Positions 53,374 to 64,000 of a stretch of 64,000 nucleotides of DNA are shown in pieces. Numbering within the stretch: the first letter of the stretch is position 1; every line of letters starts with the position of its first letter. Origin of the DNA: Diphasiastrum complanatum (lineage: Eukaryota > Streptophyta > Lycopodiopsida > Lycopodiales > Lycopodiaceae); contig CM055107.1 in NCBI GenBank assembly GCA_029204225.1, positions 26,097,482 to 26,161,481 on the forward strand. The letters run 5' to 3'. The translations under genes were made by a program, and so were the position numbers. Under the pieces are notes generated by a model. That model had not been told where the DNA came from and searched no databases. It worked only from the letters and a program-made list of their open reading frames with translations.

Positions 53374-56300
53374 ACGTTTGGATGTGGTGACCTTGAAGTC
53401 TCTCATCAGGGAAGGCACATTGTGTGTCTATGATTTGTAGCTCCTTATTCCACTTGAGCTTATCCATGTTATTGTAGGTCACTTGAGTATAGCAGCTACC
53501 CAGTTGTTGAAAAAGTCATGGTGTTATCTTTCATTGTGCTTTTGACATTGCCTGATTATGGAAAACTGTTGATGGTAAAAGGCCAAATTCTGAAAACCAT
53601 GGGCCTACAATGTTTGTTGCAAGCAGCCTGTAGTTCTTTTGCTTGAAAAATTTGTAATGCCGATTAACCATCGCAGGAGCCAACCTCAAAATAATTACAA
53701 ATAAACTTACAGTTTCATTAGAATGGTATGATTAATACCAAAGGTGTTGGCACTATCACTCGTTGTAGATTAGAATGAATTTTGAACGGAAAGATATTGA
53801 TGAAATGTTGACCATGATAATGTTACAGACAAACAAGAGTAATGTACATAGAATTTAATGGATTGTGAATTATCATCTAAATGTGTGTCAAATCATCTCT
53901 ATGTGGAAAAGACTAAAAAAGAAGGTGAGCAAGAAAAATCACATGCAGCTAGCATGTGAAGTACCGCAGATGGAAGTGTCAGCCAGTATAAGTACAAGCA
54001 TCTTGTATTGAGAAAAAAAGATTTTTGATATTGAAATTTTTGTTTGATGATTGAAGTAAACATTGCACCAATTTCATTCATCCTCCCACATAGTTTCTCT
54101 GTGGATATGCCCTTAGTCCACAGCTGTTGGAAGGGACCTAGATGCTGAAACCAGGCAACCAATGCGTTTGATTTTCATCTATTCTTGCAGTATTATGATT
54201 GTTATGGAACCTGTAAAAGTTTCAAAGCCAAAAATAGTTCATAGGTGGTCAGGCTATGATGTGACATGGCAGGAAAATTGCGGGTAAATTCTTTCTGAGT
54301 GTCAATGTGACAGCTAGTAGTGTTTATTTCGATGTGGGTTGGATCATGTTTTTGCTGATGATATGAAGTTCGAGACTCAAAAACATTTCTCTAGTTCATT
54401 TAGTTCTATTGCTGTAAGTTTCTTCTACACCAGAAATTTCGAGCAAAAATCTTTAATACTAATCATTATCATGCATTGATTGCAAATTCAATTCAATTGT
54501 TTAATTGATTGTTAGCCTTCCAACATTTGATCCACTGATAAACATGCAATTTTGAATTGAAACTGGTGTGTCACATGTTTCTTTGCCCATTACACAAGTC
54601 ATTTGTTCAGATTCATGTACGGGTTGCGACTTTGGAGTTACTTATGGGAGTCATTTTATGCAGAAAAAATCTCTTCAAGTGCAGGGTCTATATTCTGTTT
54701 GATTTATTTTAGATATTCAATGTCAATGTATATAGCCTTTACCACTTCCTTGCCATTGTTATGCTCATCATTATGAATTGAAGGTTCTAGTAGATCAACA
54801 AGGTTCACCATTACATTTCGCAAACACACAATCAGATGAGTCTGAGCTGACGTTGGTTCCTATGCTTCATAAGCTTCTCAATTCAGGGGAGCAGTGAAAA
54901 ATGTATCAGACTATTAATTTAAGAATTTAGATTTGGGAAAGGCAATTGTTGATTTCATAAATTTAATAGATACATATAAAATTTTGGACTATTTACGCCA
55001 CCACGAGCATCACAATTTGCAAGCAGCAAAAGTTTGTTGCTATTTCTATCATGCTTGTTGAAAGAAATGACATTTAATCATAGCATTTACTTTCATTGAT
55101 CCAATTCGGTTTACAGTCTTAACTCGTTAAATTTTGACAAGAATGTGGTAGGAAGCATTTACCAAGCCAAGTCCAAACTTTTCTCAAGTTTGTTTTCAAC
55201 CCTCACAGAGATTGAACAGTTTTTGAAAGGACTCCTAGCAATTGACATTGTCCCTCCTGCTCAACAATTGAGGGTCGAGGGAGAAAGCAAGGTTGCAACT
55301 TCTGTAGAGGCTTGAGACCAGGCAGTGGAAGTGCTCAATGTATGAAATAACCTGGGAAAAAATTCTAGTGGTCTAATTCCCCAATCAGAGAAATTCTAGC
55401 TATTTGTTGTCTTTAGATTACAACTTAGTGAATTCAAAGAATGCATATTATACACGACATTTACTGGATCAACACTGAACATACAATTATGTAGCAGCTA
55501 TAGTTTACTGAGCACTATTTAATTCTCATTCAGTACAAAAAAATGTACACCAGCCAATCAACTCTTTTGAATTGAAGTAAGATCTTTGATGCTTTCTTAA
55601 TACATTCATTAAAGTACAAAATTTCTTTTCTAAATTAACAGGTACAAAATTATCCCAACAAGCACCATATGAGACTTACAATAATGGATAACTAGAAGCA
55701 ATGTTAGGCAGGAGAATTGAAGGGAATTGTTGGCATGGAAACAAAGTGAATGTGAAAAAAGCACCATAATAGACCTAGAAGCAAGTTTCAAACTTTGAAA
55801 ATAATCTATATGAAGGGCTATGTTCATGTCTATTGGTTTTAGATTTTTCTTATGGATCAATCATGTAAACCTTGACTCTATACCATAAAAGATGTCACAT
55901 AGAAAAAGACTAGTTCGCTGAAAATAAATCACATGTAAATTAATTTTTTTTTAATTCCAGATAAATTTGTTTAACCTCAACATTACATTGTGTTCTAAGT
56001 TGATGCACAATATAAGTGTAGGATTGGAGATTGGAACTTAACCTAGTTGTGTTAAGGTTTTACACTCATCTAGTGCCTAAATTGTATCATATCTAGATTA
56101 GACCAATATATGAGTAAATAAACATTCGTATCAAGTCCTTTTCTAAGCATCAAAGAACCAAGTGATTCAAAAGTAGGAAAAGTAGGTCATTACACCTTGG
56201 ACATTACACTTTTCACTTGTACAACATAAACATATAAAAATCTAGAACTTCCATTAGATAATGCTAAGTGTAAACATTTCAATTAGATGATGATTAACAA

Positions 56301-57714
56301 CAAAATAGTCTTCACACGAACGTTTCACATTTATTACGATTAGTTATGTGTCATTCGACAACACCATACCTTTTGAATATATGCACAATCTATATATAAA
56401 TTGATAGATTAATAATTATTGCATCTGGTTAATCTAGAAAACATCAATTTTTCGAATTGAAAAGTTACAAATTTTTTGAAGGAGATACACCTTCAAAGGC
56501 TTGCATTGTGTTCCACATGGTTGCTAATTTTATTTTTTCCAATACAAGTAGATTAGTTTTGGGAAATTAACTAGCATATGAGATCAAGATTGGAAAGCAT
56601 TAGGTAGGTGCTTTGAGTAACTTAGAAACATTAATGTGAAAAGCCTAGAAAAATTCTATAATGAAATTGACAATGATATTAAGATCAACCTAAATTACTA
56701 ATTTCAATATTGATTAGTGTCATTCAAAGCAAATGTCAAATGCTTTTGGTATGAGAGCCATTGATCATCATGTTTAAGATAAAATCCTTTTAAGTATGTT
56801 TTGGTTGGTTTGAACTTCATGGATGTGTGCTTGGAAAGCTTATTTTTCTTGGTGGGATTGTTGTAAAATAATTTGCTTTTTGTTTCCGTGAAATTCGACA
56901 TCGTTTAAATAAGAAACGAGACTTGTATGCTAGTTAAGGAATTGAATTTTTAACAATTTTTTTCTTTCTTTTGGTAGCCGATTTCTATTTTTAGAATCTA
57001 GCAAAGCTGTAGATGTGTTTTACTAGTCAATGTTTGCGCACAGAATTGTGAGCAACAATATCAAAAATTACTCCGATTTGATTGTTTGGCTGATTTTAGA
57101 AAGCCTTAATACAAAAATAAATAAAATTTTTCACAAGCTTTTGGGCTGAATTTTCTTTTTTCATGGGTATGAGTATGAGTATGATCTCCTACACGGTTGC
57201 AGGCTCTAGCATACAAGATAATAGAAATTGACATCACCCTAGCATAAGCAGTTGCAACCTTGCCTACGTAGTCAAGGTTGTGAATAGTGGGAGGGGTAGG
57301 GTAGTATATTGACCTCCTCCCTTTGCATTATGAATGGGTCGTGAAGGAGGTGGGGGTGTTTCCCTCTTCTTTTAATACTTAAGCTCAACAGCTTATAAAA
57401 TTTAAAAGTTTAAGGTTAATGCTTAAATTTTTTTCTCTGAAGTTAAAACTTAACTTGAAATAACTTATTTTGCTAAGTCCAAAACAAATTTGCAAGCAAA
57501 AGCTTAATAGAAACGTAAAAAAGGTGACCTTTCAGTGAGGAAGGAGAAGGAGGTCATGCCTAAGCGGGTAAGCACACTTCACATAAACAAATAATTCTAT
57601 GTAGATGGGGATTCTAAGGGAGGAAGATCCTCCTCCCATCACCATCTTGACCATGTTATACACGCGACTTGTACTATGGTTCAGTGATAGTCATAGGGGT
57701 GCAATGTAGGCCTA
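53374..57714. other. Long AT-rich stretch without recognised genes
   Basis: 4.3 kb with only short frames. I found no domain, RNA gene or repeat partner that I could support. It may hold old, unrecognisable transposons. Confidence 0.45.
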
Positions 57715-58230
57715 GGAGGTCAAGCTAAATGGATAGTAGACAAGTGTAATGCTTTTGTTTGATGAAGTTCAAGTGGTCCAATAAGATTTAGAGGTGGAAC
57801 CATGAATGGTCCAATAGAATCAAGAGGTGAATGGATCAATGGTCCAATAGGATTAAGAGGTGGCAAAAGTGTGGTCCAATTATGTTTGAGCATTGTGTTA
57901 GCTCGTGGATCTATAGTATCATTGCACTTCTCACTTTGATTAATGCAATTTGGAGATCTAGTGGAATTTGAGTCTAAGTGCTTTTCTAGCATTCTCTCTC
58001 TACCCGAGAGCTATTGGTAGGAGAGGAGCTGAATTTTACTTAGTTTTATTTTGGAACACTTCCCATATGTGTGTATGTACTTTGGAAGTGAGTTAATGCA
58101 TGTAGTAGTGTGTTTTTGCCATTGAGAGTAAGATAGATCTTGAATCTCAATCTAATCTTGATCATTGTGCATCCACACACCTTAGGAGATCACAATCACA
58201 TGTAGTGGACACTCCACACATGTGAAATTC
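57715..58230 (-). repeat. LTR-like repeat, inverted partner of 31,779-32,345
   Basis: Reverse complement of the segment at 31.8-32.3 kb, with matching CACACATGTG end, GGAGATCACAATCACATGT, TGCATGTAGTAGTG and GGTCCAATAG units. It lies directly left of Copia-D coding. Confidence 0.65.
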
Positions 58231-58261
58231 ACACTTTTCTCAACTCACACCTTATGTAGGA

Positions 58262-58870
58262 CCTATAAAGTCCATTTTTACAGCAAATGATCATGAATGT
58301 AAAGTTGAAGGTGTGGGATCCATTCCCTTATGCTTAGGATCTTCCAAGAACACTAGGATAGATGGTGTTCTCTTCATTCCTAGCATCACTAAGAATTTGC
58401 TTAGTGTTGGTCAACTTTTAGATCATGGTTTCATTGTGGAGTTCTCTACTAATATATGCAACATCAAGAAGAATGGGAAGATCATAGCAAGAGGAAGAAG
58501 GTTTGGCATATTGTTTAAGCTTGATGCTTTTGTTGATCCTAACCAATTTGTGATAGTAGCCAAGGAGAACAAGATGACCACAAACGATTTGTGGCACAAG
58601 AGGCTTAGTCACATCAACACCAAGTCTATGGAAGTCATTTGCAAGGAGGAGCTTGCTCTAAGCCTTCCAATATCCATGGAAAATGAGGAAATGGTTTGTG
58701 AAGCATGTGCTTTGGCTAAAGCACATAGGTTGCCTTTCTCTAACACTATCACTAAGACTACTCACCCTCTTAAGTTGATTCATTTGGATGTACATTTTGC
58801 TAGCACAAAAAATTATGTTCTTATTGTAATGAGTGATTGTGTACTCACTACATACATCAAGAACTTGTAA
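58262..58870 (+). pseudogene. Copia-D protease C-terminus and integrase zinc domain
   Basis: Open frame VEGVGSIPLCLGSSKNTRID, VLFIPSITKNLLSVGQLL, LWHKRLSHINTKSMEVI, CEACALAKAHRLPF and LKLIHLDVHF, with the copia HHCC integrase domain (H, H, C, C all present) and the first DDE Asp (HLDV). The catalytic protease part is missing on the left, and the integrase stops 40 residues after the first Asp. Internal deletion leads straight to the 3' LTR. Confidence 0.85.
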
Positions 58871-58930
58871 ATTATGTTGTTTTTATGAATGTAATTATTA
58901 TTGATCCAGGATAGTCTCATCAAGCTAAAT

Positions 58931-58942
58931 TGTGAGGAGGAG
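58931..58942 (+). promoter_or_regulatory. Copia-D polypurine tract
   Basis: TGTGAGGAGGAG just before TGTTGAAATTTC. Confidence 0.7.
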
Positions 58943-60215
58943 TGTTGAAATTTCACAATTCAAGCTTGACCAATTTTGGTCACATGCATTGTAATTGGCA
59001 AGATGGTCATGTGAATAGATGCCACATGTGCCAAATAGCATAGGATGTTTTCCCAAGACTTCATTCCTCATATTACATTGTGATAACATCTTTGAAATGA
59101 GGCCAAAGTGTGCTTAGATAAGCTAGAGAAATTCTAGGAGCTAAAACTAGCATGTTTTACATTGTTTTTGGATCTTGAGATCTTGACCCCATATTAGGGT
59201 GGATCCAATGACCTATTAGGTTATATGTTAGGGTTAGGTTATGATACATACAGAGATGCCCTTTCAGATCCAAGCTTGAAATGTATAAATGCATGATGGG
59301 ATCTCCATCCAAATTTGAAGAAAAATCGAGTTTTTCCACTTCTATCAACATCGTCTTTTGGTGGCGAGTTATAGCTATTGGATGTGAGTGATTTTATGCA
59401 TTAATTACTTGATTTGGAAGGTACTGAAGTTGTTTACAGGTCTTAGAAGCTTTCTGCACTTTACTTTAGTGTATTTGATCAAATCTATGTGCCTATTGTG
59501 GAGTTAAGGATTGATTGGGATTGAATTTTCTATAAAATTTTGTCAGTAGGTAGGTGACCTAGGGGTGAGATTGTTATATGCGTAGAAACTATAGTAGGGC
59601 TTGCATAGTCTGATCCACCTAGCCAATGCACTCTCCTCTTATAGAAAATGCCCCTCCTAGCTCAATGTGAGACTGACTGCATGCATGGTGACACATAAAT
59701 GTGAAAAATATGCAAATAATAGCTTGGTGAATTCTCACTTTCATGTACATATGCAAATATCACAGCATGTTCCCATGTGTGAATAGTAGGCTTAGTTGCA
59801 CTAGTTCATTCATGTCATAAGATAGCTTGTTTCAAGAAGCAATGGGAAAGGAGATAAAAGCTAGTTAAGTAGTGGCATGCCAAGTGTCATCATGAGGTTG
59901 GACCTCACCTTCCTCATTACTTGTACAAATTAAGTGTATGATTAGACATAGATAATCAGGAATAGATTATGTGAAATTAGAGCTAATCTTAGATTAGAGC
60001 TCACTTGATATGGATTTGGATCTCATTTGTACATACTTGAAATCAAGATTGATGGTAATATTGGCAAATTGCTCTTGCAAGTAGAATAATTGCTTTGATG
60101 AATGTAAGATTAGTTTGATTGTGGTTTAAAGGCAATTGCCAAATTAGATGCAAAACAACTAGATTTGATCAATGACTAGAGATCCAAATTAGGTCCATAA
60201 CTTTTGATTTTAACA
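58943..60215 (+). repeat. Copia-D LTR with PPT on the left and PBS on the right
   Basis: 1273 bp, TGTTGAAATTTCACA ... GATTTTAACA. A TATA-like TGTATAAATG lies near 59,281. It follows a polypurine tract and precedes a primer site, so it is both a 3' LTR (left) and a 5' LTR (right). Confidence 0.75.
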
Positions 60216-60228
60216 TGGTATTGGAGCC
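60216..60228 (+). promoter_or_regulatory. Primer-binding site after the Copia-D LTR
   Basis: TGGTATTGGAGCC, a two-base variant of TGGTATCAGAGCC. Confidence 0.7.
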
Positions 60229-60939
60229 ATGATCTAGGCATTCACTAAGTTCTATCCCAAACTAGCAATTCATAGACTCGATTGCATCTCAAGCTTAGTA
60301 ATTTGATTCTAATCATCTCAAGTAGGTTCCTTTCATTGTGTGTGATGCTCAGAAACTGATAATGATCCAAAAAGTCTTGAGAATACAGCTCTAGAATCAA
60401 GAGATTAAAAAGGACTTTCACATGCATGTCATTCCAAGGTAAGGGAAACATCATTCTTGTTGTATTTGATATGATGTTTAGACCATGGTAGGGCACCCAA
60501 CCTATGTCATTTAAGTTCAGATCAATCCAATCTCAATTTACTTTGTGTAAAAGCCAAAGTGTGTTTGATTTCTTAAGTGTAGTCAATAGAATGAAATATT
60601 GTGAAGTAGTTTAGCTTCAAATCTCTTTAGATCTCATGGAAAGTGATTTAGGCCCAAGTGAGTCTAAAAGTAGTGTTTGGAACTGAGAAAAGTGATTTGT
60701 AGCTCAAGCTTGAGTGCTTCAATTTTAATGAATTGAACAAGGACAAATTTTCAAGCAATTTGACATTGGTGAGGAGAGTGAACCAAACAATGATCAAGAC
60801 CTTAGTGGATCTTGACAAAACCTTGTGTACATCACACTAAGACTGAAAACACATTTAAAATCACCTCAGATCGCTCTGTGGTGGAATAGTTTGCTTCAAC
60901 ATCACTAAGTTGTCGGCTCGCAAATCTAATAGGAAAGTC
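60229..60939. other. Leader-like, non-coding
   Basis: Follows the primer site; no gag ORF seen. Confidence 0.4.
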
Positions 60940-62063
60940 TTTCTTATATTTTCTTGATTGCGTTAACATTCATCCAATAACATATTTGATGCATCAGTTT
61001 GCACATGGAATTCTATTGTCCAATTAGGCACTCGTAATATCAGTGTAGAAATCAAGGCTTTCTTAAATTTTTCAAATGACTCAAGGCCTCAATTGTCTAA
61101 ATTGGAACAATAGTCAGCATGTATATAGGCCGAGATTTGCGAAGAACATTAATAAAGATTTGATAGTAGTGTGCATGACTCATAAGAATATAAACTCCCC
61201 TAATAGTGCTTGGAGGGGGGTAAATCCATGATAATTTTCATCTTAGAAAAATTTGTAGCAATGTCGTGTCTCGAAATAACATGGCCTAGACTAATCTTGT
61301 GAGTAACCCAAATCTGACAATTTTCTAAATTCAAGAAGATTTGGTACTTCCGACATCATTCAAGAAACTTTTTCAAAATGTTTCAGATGTTTTGTCTCCA
61401 ACCCATGGACTCCAAGATTATCTAGATAGATTTCAATGAATTCTTGTAAATAATCCTTGAAAGCAAACTACATCACTCGTTGAAAAGTATTTGGTGCATT
61501 ACATAGCCCAAATGGCATAACTCTATAAGCATAGGTCTCCCATTATGTTGCAAAGGCAGTTTTATGCTAATCAGTAGGTGCAATGTTGACCTGGTTATCC
61601 ACAAAATCCATCCAAAAAACGATAAGCTTCTGCACCAACAAGGTCATCCAAAATGCTTTCTGTAAAAGACAATGGAAAATGATCCTTTCATGTAACTTTG
61701 TTTAAGATTCACACAAATTTGCATCTTGCCATTCTTCTTTGGTATGATAATGATTGGTGAAACCCATTCAGTATTTATCTCGTAAATAAAATCAGCTTCC
61801 AATAATCTCTGCAACTCCTTCTTAATAAGATCTATAAAGTTTGGATTACATCGATAAAATCTGCTGACTTTTGGAACTGGATCAAAAACCAATGGAATAG
61901 TATGCTCAACACTGAGGTAGGAATACCCTTCAGATATTTGTAAGACCACGTAAAACAATCCTAACTTTTTCAAAGCATCAAATTGATTTGTTGAAAGTTG
62001 TGCTCCAACTTGTACTATCTTCTCATCTTCACCTGGTTCAACTAGATTAATAGGTTCCATCAT
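60940..62063 (-). pseudogene. Ty3/gypsy reverse transcriptase relic
   Basis: Minus-strand ORF 62063-61644 gives VSRFYRCNPNFIDLIKKELQ, LLEADFIYEINTEWVSPI and IIIPKKNGKMQICVN, the N-terminal RT of gypsy. Further left, with stops, are WETYAYRVMPFGLCNAPNTF, QRVM and FIEIYLDNLGVHG, where the catalytic Y-x-D-D reads YLDN. Weak RNase H remains lie near 61,000. Dead; its style resembles the Tat/Athila branch, but this is a guess. Confidence 0.85.
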
Positions 62064-62329
62064 AGACTTCTTGCATTTCTAGCACTTCGTCCTCCGATGC
62101 TCGATAACCACATCATCCAAAATATAGCTTTTGTGGGCTAGAGCGCCACTTGGTTGCTATGGTTCTAGAGAAAATGAGATTCCTCTTGCGATACCAATGG
62201 ATTTACTTGATCCTTTGCATGAATCTCATCAAAGGACTGATATCAATATTCAATTGCATCGCTGTAAAGAGCCATTTAAGATGACAAAACCAGAGTTTTC
62301 ATAAATTGAGTTGATTGTGAGTATCCTTT

Positions 62330-62800
62330 CTATGTATATTACGTTGGGAGATTTATTACAGTTGACACCTCATGCTAAGGAAGTATTATCTGAGCAATTG
62401 CCCAACATTGAGAGCAAGAACCAATAGGAACCACTATATTGTGTGCGATCTGAAGAATCAAATGAAGCACTCAATGTAGAGGCCGCCTAGGAGGGTGAAC
62501 AATAGAATATCACCTTGCCAATTCAACATAAGCATTTTGATTGAGAGGCAGTTGTGATACCTGGAGGGTATGGAGTCAATCTAATTTCTACCAAACTATG
62601 CACCAAGTGGAGTCTTACAAAGTTGAAGCCTACAACTTTTGTAATGAAGTTGGCAGATCAGTCTACTGTTAGACCTAAGGGCATGGTGGAAGACATACCA
62701 ATCAATATTGTTGGTTTCCAATTTGTCATTACTTTTGTAGTAATGGACTTGCTAGAAGCACCATCAATCTACCTTCCTTGGCTCTCCTTCCTTCATGTAT
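62330..62800 (+). pseudogene. Ty3/gypsy protease relic, opposite orientation
   Basis: Plus-strand frame 62554-62802 reads VNLISTKLCTKW, TTFVMKLADQSTVRPKGMVE and INIVGFQFVITFVVMDL, the C-terminal half of a gypsy retropepsin (LADRS...GxxED...FVVLD). The DSGA part is not found. It sits next to a gypsy RT on the other strand, so two relics lie head to head. Confidence 0.75.
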
Positions 62801-63565
62801 AAATGGACTTCGATGATATTTGCCCTTTTGGCAAGCTTCACGGAAGTCGGTGTCTGGTTTGGATATCTTCAGACCTATCACAATGTCTTTTCTACTCATC
62901 TCGTAGAGGCTTCTCATGTTCAGATGATACATTCTTCTGTGCCAGAGTTGATCTTCATTTTTTGATGCATTCAATATGCTATCAGAACTGCTGATAATCT
63001 TGGCTTGATACAGGTTACCTTCTCTGAATCCTATAGTCAACAGCCTATTTGAACTTTGTTTGATCATCTGGCATGTATTGCCATCAAATAGGACTCGAAT
63101 TTCGAGATCTACCATCTTCGAGACTGATAGCAGGTCTCTTCCTAGTGAGGGTATATAGAGTGCCCATGGCAACTCAACTTGTCCTAACATTGTTTGCAGT
63201 TGTAGAGTCCCGATGCCTTTCACATCGTGTTTGCTCCCGTCACCTAGAATCACTGCTTTGTTGTTGTTGAGTTCCCTGTAGTTGATCAGTATTTTCTTGT
63301 TGCAGGTTATGTGTGAGGTTGCTCCTGAGTCGATGACTACATCATAGTCTTGCTTTGTGTAGCTTGTTGAAGCCTCATCGAATATTGTGAAGGCTGTGAA
63401 GGATTTCAGATCATTATGATCCAATCCACTTGAAAGATCTTTGGTTAGAAAGAGAAGTGCACTACCAATTGTAGAAAAATCAGCATCTACACATAAAATG
63501 AGATGCAAACTCAAATAGAACTTGATCAAACTTGAATGAAATAATAAAGTACTGTTGTTGTCCAT
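62795..63565 (-). pseudogene. Copia protease and integrase zinc domain (fifth Copia copy)
   Basis: Minus-strand open frame: VVIDSGATSHITCNKKI with the protease Asp, VILGDGSKHDVKGIGTLQL, ALYIPSLGRDLLSVSKMV, then LWHRRMYHLNMRSLYEM and a zinc-domain end FREACQKGKYHRSPF, where the first Cys of CxxC is replaced by Arg. Homology ends at about 62,800, where the gypsy relic begins. The first ~30 residues of the frame are leader sequence, not protein. Confidence 0.85.
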
Positions 63566-63720
63566 ACAAAACTAGCAAGCTATTGTCATTCACATGTGTG
63601 AAAACAAAAATAGCAATTATGAATCATTCTACACACAGAATTGCATGCAATCACAAGTATAGTGCACCAATGGATAGTAGAACCCAAGAGAACCATGAAA
63701 TGAGATAGAGAAGAGATAAG
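63540..63720 (-). repeat. Retroelement leader segment, related to 12,960-13,150
   Basis: Shared landmarks GTTGTTGTCC, ACAAAAATAGCAA, CATTCTACACA, ATAGTGCAC and AACCCAAGAGAACC. After these, this copy has AGATAGAGAAGAG where the other has a long GA tract, a hint at how the GA run arose. Confidence 0.55.
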
Positions 63721-64000
63721 ATTACTCTCTCCATGAGTTACATCCTTTTAGAACAGGTCCAAACCCTATTTGGCCACCTGGCTTTCCTCCAAAAATGCTA
63801 ACCCTACTATTTTTGGGTCTAGATTCAAAGTACCCAATATTCAAATTTGAATCTACTCAAACTCACCTTCTAACTTTCCCACACTTTCAAAAAGTGTTTA
63901 TTCAAATGACATTTAGACTAATGAACTTTGAAAAGTCAATCTCTAAGTCTAAAAACAAAGTTGGCCTCAATATGCCAAATATGAAAATATAGCAAGTATG
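63721..64000. other. No recognised gene
   Basis: AT-rich, runs off the window. Confidence 0.35.

Overview
This window reads as nuclear DNA of a seed plant. The signs are Ty1/copia and Ty3/gypsy elements with tRNA-Met primer sites (TGGTATCAGAGC type), a hAT transposase of the BED/DUF659 plant type, MITE-like DNA, long GA/CT microsatellites, and two plant genes with GT-AG introns. I cannot name the species. Most of the sequence is nested, decaying transposable elements. There are no bacterial genes, rRNA or CRISPR.

Layout. 1-2.03 kb: minus-strand Ty3/gypsy gag-protease-RT, cut by the window edge. 2.9-3.7 kb: relic of another gypsy element. 4.5-5.15 kb: truncated hAT copy. 5.66-6.56 kb: last three exons of an alpha/beta-hydrolase gene (chlorophyll dephytylase-like). 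6.8-8.9 kb: recent 1.07-kb tandem duplication with a hairpin at the junction. 9.1-11.4 kb: short-LTR element with little coding. 12.0-12.8 kb: probable LTR with primer site. 13.2-25.7 kb: Copia-A, a minus-strand element split in its integrase by the nearly complete Copia-B (16.2-22.7 kb). 25.7-37.6 kb: non-coding DNA, an unidentified decayed reading frame, a MITE, a 508-bp tandem duplication and LTR-like repeats. 37.6-42.7 kb: plus-strand Copia-C.

The most unusual object sits inside the Copia-C polymerase region at 41,284-42,187: a tandem array of four 144-bp LTRs and three ~106-116-bp internal segments. Each internal segment has a primer-binding site and a polypurine tract, and the array is flanked by a perfect 5-bp target duplication (TGATA). 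Every LTR contains a 73-nt tRNA-like sequence with Pol III A and B boxes and complementary acceptor ends. It is a miniature LTR element (TRIM) that carries a tRNA-like module, much as Cassandra TRIMs carry 5S RNA.

44.3-47.4 kb: hAT element with a degenerate transposase and an unusual palindromic subterminal array. 52.4-53.3 kb: last three exons of the ribosome-biogenesis gene RRP7, followed by a decayed second copy of its last exon. 57.7-64 kb: further Copia and gypsy fragments, including an LTR with a polypurine tract on one side and a primer site on the other. The host genes act independently (chloroplast pigment metabolism; nucleolar rRNA processing). Everything else is element biology: insertion, nesting, tandem duplication and microsatellite growth.
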